DNA of 5,672 bases from Candidatus Nomurabacteria bacterium (GTDB lineage Bacteria; Patescibacteria; Paceibacteria; UBA9973): contig JAPLXP010000008.1 in NCBI GenBank assembly GCA_026396015.1, positions 1-5,672 of the forward strand, in the 5' to 3' direction. Shown piece by piece: positions 1 through 5,660 of the stretch; position 1 is the first letter of the stretch, and every line of letters begins with the position of its first letter. The translations under genes and the position numbers were made by a program. The notes beneath the pieces are model-generated. The model was not told where the DNA came from and made no database searches. It saw only the letters and a program-made list of their open reading frames with translations.

Positions 1-425
1 CACTAATCATGGACAATGTAGCAGTCGTACCAGGTGTAGATGGCCGCAAGATGAGTAAGAGCTACAACAATGTCATCCCACTATTCGGTACAGACGAGGA
101 GATCAAAAAAGCTGTCATGAGTATCGTCACAGATTCTACGGGTACACGACCAGAGAATGTGTATGCTATTCATAAGTTATTCCGAGATGAGGCATATCTG
201 GCTGACCTATATACAAAGCACGAGGGAAAGTACAAAGATCTCAAAGAGGCACTACTCGCAGATGTGATCGCATTCATAGGACCGATGAGAGAAAAGAGAA
301 AATTCTACGAAGAGCATCCTGATGTCGTAAAGACAATATTACTAGATGGTCGCGATCGTGCACGAAACCAAGTCTTGAAGAAAATGAAAGATGTTCGTGT
401 AAAAGTAGGGGTGGATTTTGAATAA
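1..425 (+). CDS. trpS: Tryptophanyl-tRNA synthetase, C-terminal part (5' end outside window)
   Basis: This enzyme charges tRNA-Trp with tryptophan in the cytoplasm and is a class I aminoacyl-tRNA synthetase. The frame is open to the left edge (first whole codon at base 3), so the gene starts upstream; the ATG at base 9 is internal. The class I signature KMSKS is at bases 48-62, inside GVDGRKMSKSYNN, followed by the IPLFG stretch and the VMSIVTDST segment typical of TrpRS. The remaining residues form the helical C-terminal part, with the GPMREKRKFYEEHP and GRDRARNQVLKKM segments that match the family's end. About 140 residues are present; the family is usually 320-350, so the HIGH motif and most of the Rossmann fold are missing from the window only because of the cut. 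The gene ends in TAA, five bases before the next gene. Identity is secure; the full length cannot be judged. Confidence 0.93.
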   Translation, partial: LIMDNVAVVPGVDGRKMSKSYNNVIPLFGTDEEIKKAVMSIVTDSTGTRPENVYAIHKLFRDEAYLADLYTKHEGKYKDLKEALLADVIAFIGPMREKRKFYEEHPDVVKTILLDGRDRARNQVLKKMKDVRVKVGVDFE

Positions 426-430
426 ATATT

Positions 431-643
431 ATGAAAGCATTTTTTGCATTACTCTTGATACTCTTGAACATGATAAATATTCCTTTATCTTTTGTCTTCA
501 TGAAGGTCCAGAGATGGTATCTGCCTATGTGGAAAAAAGATAAAATTATTTTTTTCGCATTCGCACCATTTTACTGGTTTCTATTCGTACTAGCTTTTGC
601 ATTCGGATATCCATGTGAAAAGCTGATGGCACTGGCACATTAA
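431..643 (+). CDS. Small two-helix membrane protein of unknown function
   Basis: I do not recognise this 70-residue protein. It has two clear hydrophobic segments, about residues 3-24 and 39-60, joined by a short basic, aromatic loop (KVQRWYLPMWKKDK) with five Lys/Arg. By the positive-inside rule the loop should be cytoplasmic and both ends outside, making a membrane hairpin. The second helix is rich in Phe and Trp. One Cys (residue 62) lies just after helix 2; there is no lipobox. It sits five bases after trpS and 17 bases before aspS on the same strand, so it is probably co-transcribed with them. No Shine-Dalgarno sequence precedes the ATG, but neither does one precede the certain genes here. 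A chance ORF is possible, but the position, strand and hairpin composition favour a real gene. No function is proposed. Confidence 0.62.
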   Translation: MKAFFALLLILLNMINIPLSFVFMKVQRWYLPMWKKDKIIFFAFAPFYWFLFVLAFAFGYPCEKLMALAH

Positions 644-660
644 TCACTTAAATAATAGCA

Positions 661-2055
661 ATGATAAACAGAACATATATAAAAGATTTAAATACAAAGA
701 TGGGTGAAGTAGTGACTATCGCTGGATGGGTGGATGTTCGTCGTGACCAGGGCAAGATGATCTTCTTGGATTTTCGTGATATGACTGGCCGAGTACAGGG
801 TGTGATACTACCAAACTATACAGAGACTCTAGAAGTGGGTAAGACACTCCGTGGTGAATTCGTAGTAAAGGTGCAAGGCAAGGTAAACCCTCGCCCAGAG
901 AGAAATGTAAAAGCTGGAGTACTCAATGGGGAACTCGAGCTTGAAATACAGGAGATTGAAATCTTGAACAAGGCAGAGACTGTACCATTCGCTGTGAATG
1001 AGGATACTAGTTGTATCAACGAGGATGTACGTATGAAGTACAAGTATCTCGATCTACGTTCAGAGAGAATGCAAAACAATATGCGCATGCGCGACAAAAT
1101 CATTACTTTTTTCCGTGCTCATATGCATGGTGATGATTTTCTTGAGATAGAGACTCCAATATTGATGAAGGGTACACCTGAGGGTTCTCGTGAGTACCTC
1201 GTACCATCACGACTTGAAGTCGGTAAATTCTACGCGTTACCTCAATCTCCACAACAGTTCAAGCAACTATCTATGGTCGCGGGTTTTGAAAAGTATTTCC
1301 AGGTGGCTCGCTGTATGCGCGACGAGGATACTCGTGGTGATCGTCAGCCAGAATTCACACAGCTAGATTACGAATTATCATTCTCTACTCAAGAAGAGAT
1401 TCTGAATCTTACAGAAGAGATGTTCATCAAGATGGTACAGTCTGTATATCCAAATAAAAAAATTCAACAGATTCCATTTCCACGTCTGACATATGCAGAA
1501 TCAATGGAGAAATATGGCAATGACAAACCAGATATCCGAGAAAATAAAAACGATCCAGATTTACTAGCATTCTGTTGGGTTGTAGATTTTCCTATGTTTG
1601 AAAAGAATAGTGAAGGTGGGGTCCAAGCTGTGCACCATCCGTTCACATCTGCAAAAGATGATGATGTGCACCTACTAGATACTGATCCACTTTCTGCTCG
1701 TGCAAATGCATACGATATCGTATTGAATGGCTATGAACTCGGCGGAGGATCTATTCGTATCCACGACAGGGAGATGCAAGAAAAGATATTCAATATTTTG
1801 AATGTTTCAGAAGATCAACAAAAATTAAAATTCGGCCACATGCTCGAGGCATTTACATACGGTGCACCTCCACACGGTGGCTGTGCTGTGGGTATCGATC
1901 GTATCGTCATGCTACTACAGAATGAGCCAAATATTCGTGAAGTAATCGCATTCCCAAAGACTGGCGAAGGCAAGGACTTGATGATGGGCGCTCCAGCAGA
2001 GATGGGTTCGGCTCAGGTCAAAGAGCTAGGTATTACTTTTAAGATTGATAAATAA
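661..2055 (+). CDS. aspS: Aspartyl-tRNA synthetase lacking the GAD insertion domain
   Basis: This class II synthetase charges tRNA-Asp with aspartate. Residues 1-105 form the OB-fold anticodon-binding domain (GWVDVRRD at 22-29). The catalytic domain carries motif 1 (FLEIETPIL, 160-168), the aspartate/ATP site segment YALPQSPQQFKQL (191-203), motif 2 (RDEDTRGDRQPEFTQ, 220-234) and motif 3 (GAPPHGGCAVGIDRIVML, with Arg414). The core is of the bacterial type, yet the protein has 464 residues against about 590 in E. coli. The shortfall lies at one point: YGNDKPDIR (285-293) is followed within eight residues by LAFCWVVDFPMFE (302-314), where ordinary bacterial enzymes hold the GAD domain of 100-plus residues. 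Residue 30, one position reported to separate discriminating (Leu) from non-discriminating (His) enzymes, is Gln here, so tRNA-Asn mischarging cannot be predicted. The only plausible start is the ATG at 661; it has no Shine-Dalgarno sequence. Confidence 0.97.
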   Translation: MINRTYIKDLNTKMGEVVTIAGWVDVRRDQGKMIFLDFRDMTGRVQGVILPNYTETLEVGKTLRGEFVVKVQGKVNPRPERNVKAGVLNGELELEIQEIEILNKAETVPFAVNEDTSCINEDVRMKYKYLDLRSERMQNNMRMRDKIITFFRAHMHGDDFLEIETPILMKGTPEGSREYLVPSRLEVGKFYALPQSPQQFKQLSMVAGFEKYFQVARCMRDEDTRGDRQPEFTQLDYELSFSTQEEILNLTEEMFIKMVQSVYPNKKIQQIPFPRLTYAESMEKYGNDKPDIRENKNDPDLLAFCWVVDFPMFEKNSEGGVQAVHHPFTSAKDDDVHLLDTDPLSARANAYDIVLNGYELGGGSIRIHDREMQEKIFNILNVSEDQQKLKFGHMLEAFTYGAPPHGGCAVGIDRIVMLLQNEPNIREVIAFPKTGEGKDLMMGAPAEMGSAQVKELGITFKIDK

Positions 2056-2062
2056 TAATTTT

Positions 2063-2827
2063 ATGGAAGATACTACTATCTCTCCATATACCGTCCGGGC
2101 AGGAACATTCCAAGGGCCACTAGAGCTCCTACTTTCATTGATTGAGAGTAGGAAGCTTTTTGTTAACGAGATATCACTATCTGATGTGACAAATGACTAT
2201 ATAGCATATATCAAGAGCATGTCTGATATTCCTACTGAGAAGCGCGTAGCAGATATATCGTATTTTATTCTTATTGCATCTACTTTAATCCTGATCAAGT
2301 CTAGATCACTCTTGCCGAATCTGGCTCTGTCTGGTGAAGAAGAGGAAAAGATCGTAGATCTAGAATTGAGACTGAGACTGTACAAGGCTATCAAGGATGC
2401 TAGCGCAGAAGTAAAAGAGACTTTTGGTAAAGTCATCATCTACGCACTAGAAGAGAGGAATTTTAATACACCACTATTTTCTCCGGACAATCAGATCACT
2501 GTTCAAAATATTTTTCAGTGTATCAATGATGTGATACAGAATGTACCAAAGAAGGCGGAAGCCTTACCAGAGATCGAGATAAAGCGTGTGATGAGTATGG
2601 ATGAGATGATAAATAGTCTGACAGATAGAATCCAGAATGCGATGAATTTATCATTTCGAGATTTTGCAAAGAGTCATGGAGGGTCCGACCATCGTGAAGT
2701 CAAAGTGCATGTTATCGTTTCGTTTCTCGCCATGTTAGAATTGGTAAGAGTTGGGTTGATAGATGTGATGCAGAATAATCACTTTGAGGATATGAGTATT
2801 AGCAAGCAAACTCCTAACAACTTTTAA
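2063..2827 (+). CDS. scpA: Segregation and condensation protein A (kleisin subunit)
   Basis: ScpA is the kleisin that, with ScpB, bridges the heads of an SMC dimer to form bacterial condensin, which compacts and separates the chromosome. The N-terminal domain shows the family opening YTVRAGTFQGPLELLLSLIE (residues 9-28), then DISYFILIASTLILIKSRSLLP (64-85). An acidic patch (GEEEEK) leads to a helical middle region. The C-terminal winged helix that contacts the SMC head is visible as VIVSFLAMLELVRVGLIDVMQ (218-237). Length is 254 residues, normal for the family. I chose the ATG at 2063, seven bases after the aspS stop; an in-frame TTG at 2045 would add six Asn-rich residues and overlap aspS, and is less likely. 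scpB follows after 18 bases, the usual scpA-scpB pairing. No smc gene is in the window. Confidence 0.92.
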   Translation: MEDTTISPYTVRAGTFQGPLELLLSLIESRKLFVNEISLSDVTNDYIAYIKSMSDIPTEKRVADISYFILIASTLILIKSRSLLPNLALSGEEEEKIVDLELRLRLYKAIKDASAEVKETFGKVIIYALEERNFNTPLFSPDNQITVQNIFQCINDVIQNVPKKAEALPEIEIKRVMSMDEMINSLTDRIQNAMNLSFRDFAKSHGGSDHREVKVHVIVSFLAMLELVRVGLIDVMQNNHFEDMSISKQTPNNF

Positions 2828-2845
2828 TTCACTTTATAAATTTTT

Positions 2846-3382
2846 ATGCAATTAGAACAACAAATAGAAGGATTACTTTTTTATAAGGGAGAGGGGATGA
2901 CAATCAAAAAGATTGCCGAGATTCTTGCTGTGTCTGTCGAGGATGTGAATACTGCACTTTCCAATCTCGAGAATTCTCTGTCTGGAAGAGGTGTGTCTAT
3001 CGTACGTAATGCAGACGAGGTGATGATGGGAGTGGCAAAAGAATTGTCTTCATTTATTGAGGCTATGCGCAAGGATGAGATCACAAAAGATTTATCCAAG
3101 GCGTCACTCGAGACTCTGTCTATCGTCATGTACAAAAATGGTGTCACTCGCAGTGAGATTGACTATATCCGTGGTGTGAATTCTAGCTTTATTTTGCGCA
3201 ATCTTTTGGTTCGCGGATTGGTAAAAAAGGAATCAGATCCAAAAGATATCAGGAGAATCATGTACAAACCAACACTGGATACTCTGTCATTTATGGGTAT
3301 CACGAGAATAGAGGATCTACCAAATTATGAGCAGACAGTCGCAACTTTGAATAATACAATAAACAATCAAACAAATGAGTAA
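2846..3382 (+). CDS. scpB: Segregation and condensation protein B
   Basis: ScpB dimerises and binds the middle of ScpA, stabilising the SMC-ScpAB complex and influencing SMC ATPase activity. It is a 178-residue cytoplasmic protein made of two winged-helix domains. The first spans roughly residues 1-75, beginning QLEQQIEGLLFYKGEGMTIK. The second, about 85-155, contains the diagnostic SLETLSIVMYKNGVTRSEID (87-106), IRGVNSSFILRNLLVRGLV (108-126) and a closing FMGITRIEDLP (149-159). The usual GRPLLYGTT-like strand is changed to IRRIMYKPT. The tail after residue 160 is short, polar and Asn/Thr rich. The last eight bases overlap the start of mraY, so translation of the two is probably coupled. Its place directly after scpA confirms the assignment. 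Confidence 0.93.
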   Translation: MQLEQQIEGLLFYKGEGMTIKKIAEILAVSVEDVNTALSNLENSLSGRGVSIVRNADEVMMGVAKELSSFIEAMRKDEITKDLSKASLETLSIVMYKNGVTRSEIDYIRGVNSSFILRNLLVRGLVKKESDPKDIRRIMYKPTLDTLSFMGITRIEDLPNYEQTVATLNNTINNQTNE

Positions 3383-4424
3383 TGCAATAAAAATACTTCT
3401 ACCATCAGCTATATCTTTTATTACGGGTATTTTATTGACCCCAGTACTGACTCACTATTTTTTTAAATATCGAATGTGGAAGAGTACTTCTCGAAATGAA
3501 AATGTAGCACCTGGTGAATTCCAAAAGATTCATGATGCAAAAGCAGAACTATCTACTCCACGTACTGGTGGTATGGTGGTGTGGATGTCTGTACTCGTCA
3601 CATTGTTCATATTGCTCACTATCAATCTATTCAACAATTCACTTTGGACAGAGAAATTGTATTTTATTAGTCGTGGTCAGACATTGTTACCACTATTCAC
3701 ATTGATCATCGCATCACTTATCGGCCTCGGTGATGATTTTATTCAGATCTTTGGGAGAGGTTTGTGGAAGACAGACCCGATAGTCCTACGCTTTATCAAG
3801 ATAGGAATTATTCTACTCATGGGTGTGATTATCGGTTGGTGGTTCTATTCAAAATTGGGTATCAGCTCTGTATACATACCTATGCATGGATTTGTAGGGC
3901 TTGGGTATTTGTTTATTCCATTCTTCATCCTAGTCATGCTCGCAGTATGGTCATCTAGTGTCATTGACGGTATTGATGGACTCTCTGGTGGAGTGATGGC
4001 TTCAATATTCGCAGCCTATACATTCATATCATTCTTCCATGGTCATATAGACCTCGCTGCTTTTTGCGCAGTGGTGACTGGTGGAATACTAGCATTCCTA
4101 TGGTTCAATATCCCGCCTGCACGTTTTTATATGGGCGAGACAGGTATGATGGGTCTGACTGTGACTCTGGCTGTCGTAGCATTTTTGACTAATACAGTAT
4201 TCCTATTGCCAGTCGTCGCTTTGCCACTATTTGCTACATCATTGTCTGATGTTATTCAGATGACTTCACGTAAATTCCGAAATGGTAAGAAAGTATTTTT
4301 ATTTGCACCACTGCATCATCACTTTGAAGCTCTGGGTTGGCCTAAATACAAGGTAGTAATGCGATATTGGATCGTAGGTGTAATCTCTGCAATTATAGGA
4401 GTAATACTCTCTCTAGTATCATAA
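3375..4424 (+). CDS. mraY: Phospho-N-acetylmuramoyl-pentapeptide transferase with atypical active-site residues
   Basis: MraY transfers phospho-MurNAc-pentapeptide from UDP to undecaprenyl phosphate, giving lipid I, the first membrane step of peptidoglycan synthesis. The protein has 349 residues (E. coli 360) and many hydrophobic segments, in line with the family's ten helices. Seen in order: a TPRTGG motif (61-66; MraY usually has TPTMGG), the paired Asp120-Asp121 in GLGDDF, the IDGIDGLSGG motif (197-206) with Asp198 and Asp201, Asn245 in WFNIPPA, and the MraY hallmark PLHHHFEALGW (312-322). Two key residues differ from the well-studied enzymes: Ser195 replaces the Asn of the NxxDGxDG motif, and Glu255 replaces the Mg-binding Asp (GETGMMG instead of GDTGSLA; Asp265 in Aquifex aeolicus). 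The HHH motif argues against WecA-type transferases. It overlaps scpB by eight bases and stops one base before ftsW. Confidence 0.95.
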   Translation: MSNAIKILLPSAISFITGILLTPVLTHYFFKYRMWKSTSRNENVAPGEFQKIHDAKAELSTPRTGGMVVWMSVLVTLFILLTINLFNNSLWTEKLYFISRGQTLLPLFTLIIASLIGLGDDFIQIFGRGLWKTDPIVLRFIKIGIILLMGVIIGWWFYSKLGISSVYIPMHGFVGLGYLFIPFFILVMLAVWSSSVIDGIDGLSGGVMASIFAAYTFISFFHGHIDLAAFCAVVTGGILAFLWFNIPPARFYMGETGMMGLTVTLAVVAFLTNTVFLLPVVALPLFATSLSDVIQMTSRKFRNGKKVFLFAPLHHHFEALGWPKYKVVMRYWIVGVISAIIGVILSLVS

Positions 4425-4425
4425 T

Positions 4426-5292
4426 ATGTCTTACAAAGGAATTGATAAAATTTTTTTTGGAATAATCTGCGCTCTAGTAATTGGTGGTGCGATTATGTTC
4501 ACATCATCATCTCTCGGAATTTTGGCAAAGAATGAATCAAAATTCTACGGAGTTATTTTCAATCAATTCGTCTTTGGATTACTCGGTGGTTGTGTGGCTA
4601 TGTTCTTTACCATCAAGATCCCGTACAAATTCTGGAGGACATACTCACTCTACTTTTTCATCTCATCTATTTTGTTGACTGCATTAGTATTCGTACCTCA
4701 TGTCGGATTTCAGCATGGTGGAGCACGTAGATGGATCAATATATTCGGACTATCATTTCAGCCTGTTGAATTTTTAAAGATTGGTTTTATCCTATATTTT
4801 GCTGCATGGCTATCATGGGTAAAATCCAAAATATCCGATTGGCGTTTTAGTGTACTACCACTAGTAGTACTGCTCGGTATTATCGCAGCTGTATTACTAA
4901 AGCAGCCTGATACAAAGAGCTTGATATTGATGGCGTCTACTTCTATCGTCATGCTATTCGTCTCTGGCATGCCGTGGAAATATATTTTAGCTGTATTGGT
5001 TATCTCGCTCGTAGGTTTTGGTGGATTGATCATGGTGAAGCCGTATCTGCTCGAGCGTGTAAAGACTTTTATGGATCCAAACTATGATCCATCCGGATCG
5101 TCATACCAGCTACAACAGTCACTCATTGCTATTGGATCTGGTGGTGTCACTGGGCGTGGAATAGGACAGAGTATACAAAAATTCAACTATCTCCCAGAGC
5201 CACAAGGGGACTCTATCTTTGCTGTCATAGGTGAATACAAAAATTCAACTATCTCCCAGAGCCACAAGGGGACTCTATCTTTGCTGTCATAG
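4426..5292 (+). CDS. ftsW: FtsW, N-terminal part of a gene split by a 62-base tandem duplication
   Basis: FtsW is a SEDS-family glycosyltransferase that polymerises lipid II at the septum with its partner class B PBP. This is the first part of one broken gene spanning 4426-5591. Residues 1-270 are normal SEDS sequence with about seven membrane helices: GGARRWINIFGLSFQPVEFLKI (98-119, including the conserved Trp103), KQPDTKSL (159-166), then the large outer loop with DPSGSSYQLQQSLIAIGSGG (221-240). Asp221 corresponds to the essential Asp of the family (Asp297 in E. coli FtsW). QKFNYLPEPQGDSIFAVIGE (251-270) comes just before the break. Residues 271-288 are read from the second repeat copy in the wrong frame and end at TAG, the only non-TAA gene end here. 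Without one copy the protein would be 367 residues, normal for FtsW. As read, the last helices are lost, so it is probably non-functional unless the duplication is an assembly error. FtsW is preferred over RodA because of the adjacent mraY. Confidence 0.9.
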   Translation: MSYKGIDKIFFGIICALVIGGAIMFTSSSLGILAKNESKFYGVIFNQFVFGLLGGCVAMFFTIKIPYKFWRTYSLYFFISSILLTALVFVPHVGFQHGGARRWINIFGLSFQPVEFLKIGFILYFAAWLSWVKSKISDWRFSVLPLVVLLGIIAAVLLKQPDTKSLILMASTSIVMLFVSGMPWKYILAVLVISLVGFGGLIMVKPYLLERVKTFMDPNYDPSGSSYQLQQSLIAIGSGGVTGRGIGQSIQKFNYLPEPQGDSIFAVIGEYKNSTISQSHKGTLSLLS

Positions 5293-5296
5293 GTGA
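5173..5296 (+). repeat. Perfect 62-base tandem duplication inside ftsW
   Basis: Bases 5173-5234 are repeated exactly as 5235-5296. The match stops abruptly at both edges: 5172 is T where 5234 is A, and 5297 is G where 5235 is A. There is therefore no microhomology beyond the unit. Because 62 is not a multiple of three, the second copy throws ftsW out of frame, giving TAG at 5290-5292 in the upstream frame and TGA at 5232-5234 in the downstream frame. Joining 5234 to 5297 restores the family sequence FAVIGEEMGFIG without a gap. The copies are identical, so the event is either very recent or an artefact of joining two overlapping contigs. Confidence 0.97.
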
Positions 5297-5300
5297 GGAG

Positions 5301-5591
5301 ATGGGATTCATCGGTTGCGTAGTTTTGATATTACTCTTTGTCGCTTTTGCATTTCGAGGTTATCGGATTGCATATTTGGCTTCAGATTCTTTTAGTAAGA
5401 TATTTACCATTGGCATCATTACACTATTCACTGCGCAATCATTCATGAATATCGCATCAATCATCGGAGTATTTCCTGTCACTGGGGTGCCACTGGTATT
5501 CATCTCGCATGGTGGTACCAATCTTCTACTGGCTCTAGGTGTGATGGGAATAATCCTAAATATTTCAATGAATCAAAAGAAGGCTGTATAA
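5301..5591 (+). CDS. ftsW: FtsW, C-terminal part (downstream fragment of the split gene)
   Basis: This is the end of the same ftsW gene, not a separate one. Its 96 residues begin at MGFIG, which in intact SEDS proteins directly follows FAVIGEE, and contain roughly the last three membrane helices. The family's closing motifs are present: QSFMNIASIIGVFPVTGVPLVFISHGGTNLL (46-76), then a final helix and a short basic tail. In the usual FISYGGSSLL motif the Tyr is His (residue 70; 341 in the repaired protein) and the Ser pair is Thr-Asn. The frame is open back to the TGA at 5232-5234, so the ATG at 5301 is only the first available ATG. By chance a GGTGAGGAG purine stretch, which normally codes for Gly-Glu-Glu, sits just before it, eight bases after the upstream TAG, so reinitiation is conceivable. 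On its own it lacks the catalytic loop. Confidence 0.86.
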   Translation: MGFIGCVVLILLFVAFAFRGYRIAYLASDSFSKIFTIGIITLFTAQSFMNIASIIGVFPVTGVPLVFISHGGTNLLLALGVMGIILNISMNQKKAV

Positions 5592-5611
5592 ATTTTACTT
5601 AAAAGCTTACA

Positions 5612-5660
5612 TACAAATGACTTACATCTCAAACCGTAAGGTTTCAAATGTAAGTTTGTA
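5612..5660 (+). terminator. Imperfect palindrome after ftsW, candidate transcription terminator
   Basis: About 20 bases after the ftsW stop there is a long interrupted inverted repeat. TACAAA (5612-5617) pairs with TTTGTA (5655-5660), CTTACAT (5621-5627) with ATGTAAG (5648-5654), and AAACC (5631-5635) with GGTTT (5640-5644) around a GTAA loop. A three-base bulge (5618-5620) and a mostly unpaired 3x3 internal loop interrupt it. The position at the end of the gene block fits a terminator. However, the stem is AT-rich and no clear run of T follows, only AAAATAATAATTC, so it could also be a protein-binding site or an intergenic repeat. CTTACAT also occurs as a direct copy at 5606-5612. Confidence 0.42.

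Noticed and set aside
644..660. Promoter for aspS in the spacer
   Set aside because: Only 17 bases between stop and start, with no convincing -35/-10 pair in it or just upstream; operon transcription is simpler.
816..1103. Minus-strand open frame of 95 codons inside aspS
   Set aside because: It lies fully opposite a certain gene, is Ser/Phe/Leu rich as expected for a reverse reading, and has no recognisable motif.
2045..2062. TTG start for scpA, six codons upstream of the chosen ATG
   Set aside because: It overlaps the end of aspS, adds only Ile and Asn-rich residues not seen in ScpA, and an ATG at 2063 lies right before the conserved N-terminus.
3514..3958. Two short + strand open frames within mraY (3514-3705 and 3764-3958)
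   Set aside because: They are alternative-frame readings of mraY with Cys/His-rich, unstructured translations.
4852..4870. Seven-base inverted repeat GTACTAC / GTAGTAC with a five-base loop
   Set aside because: It lies within ftsW in a run of Leu/Val codons and is short enough to arise by chance; no regulatory context.
4758..5033. Minus-strand open frame of 91 codons inside ftsW
   Set aside because: Opposite strongly conserved SEDS motifs, no family features, and all supported genes are on the other strand.
5235..5292. Programmed -1 frameshift joining the two ftsW parts
   Set aside because: A -1 shift in the second copy could give one protein, but it would carry a duplicated stretch of about 21 residues at the start of a helix. 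The A-run (5239-5243) is preceded by C, so the slippery heptamer pattern is not met, and no stimulating structure is evident.
5173..5296. CRISPR-like or satellite repeat
   Set aside because: There are only two copies with no spacer, and both are ftsW coding sequence.
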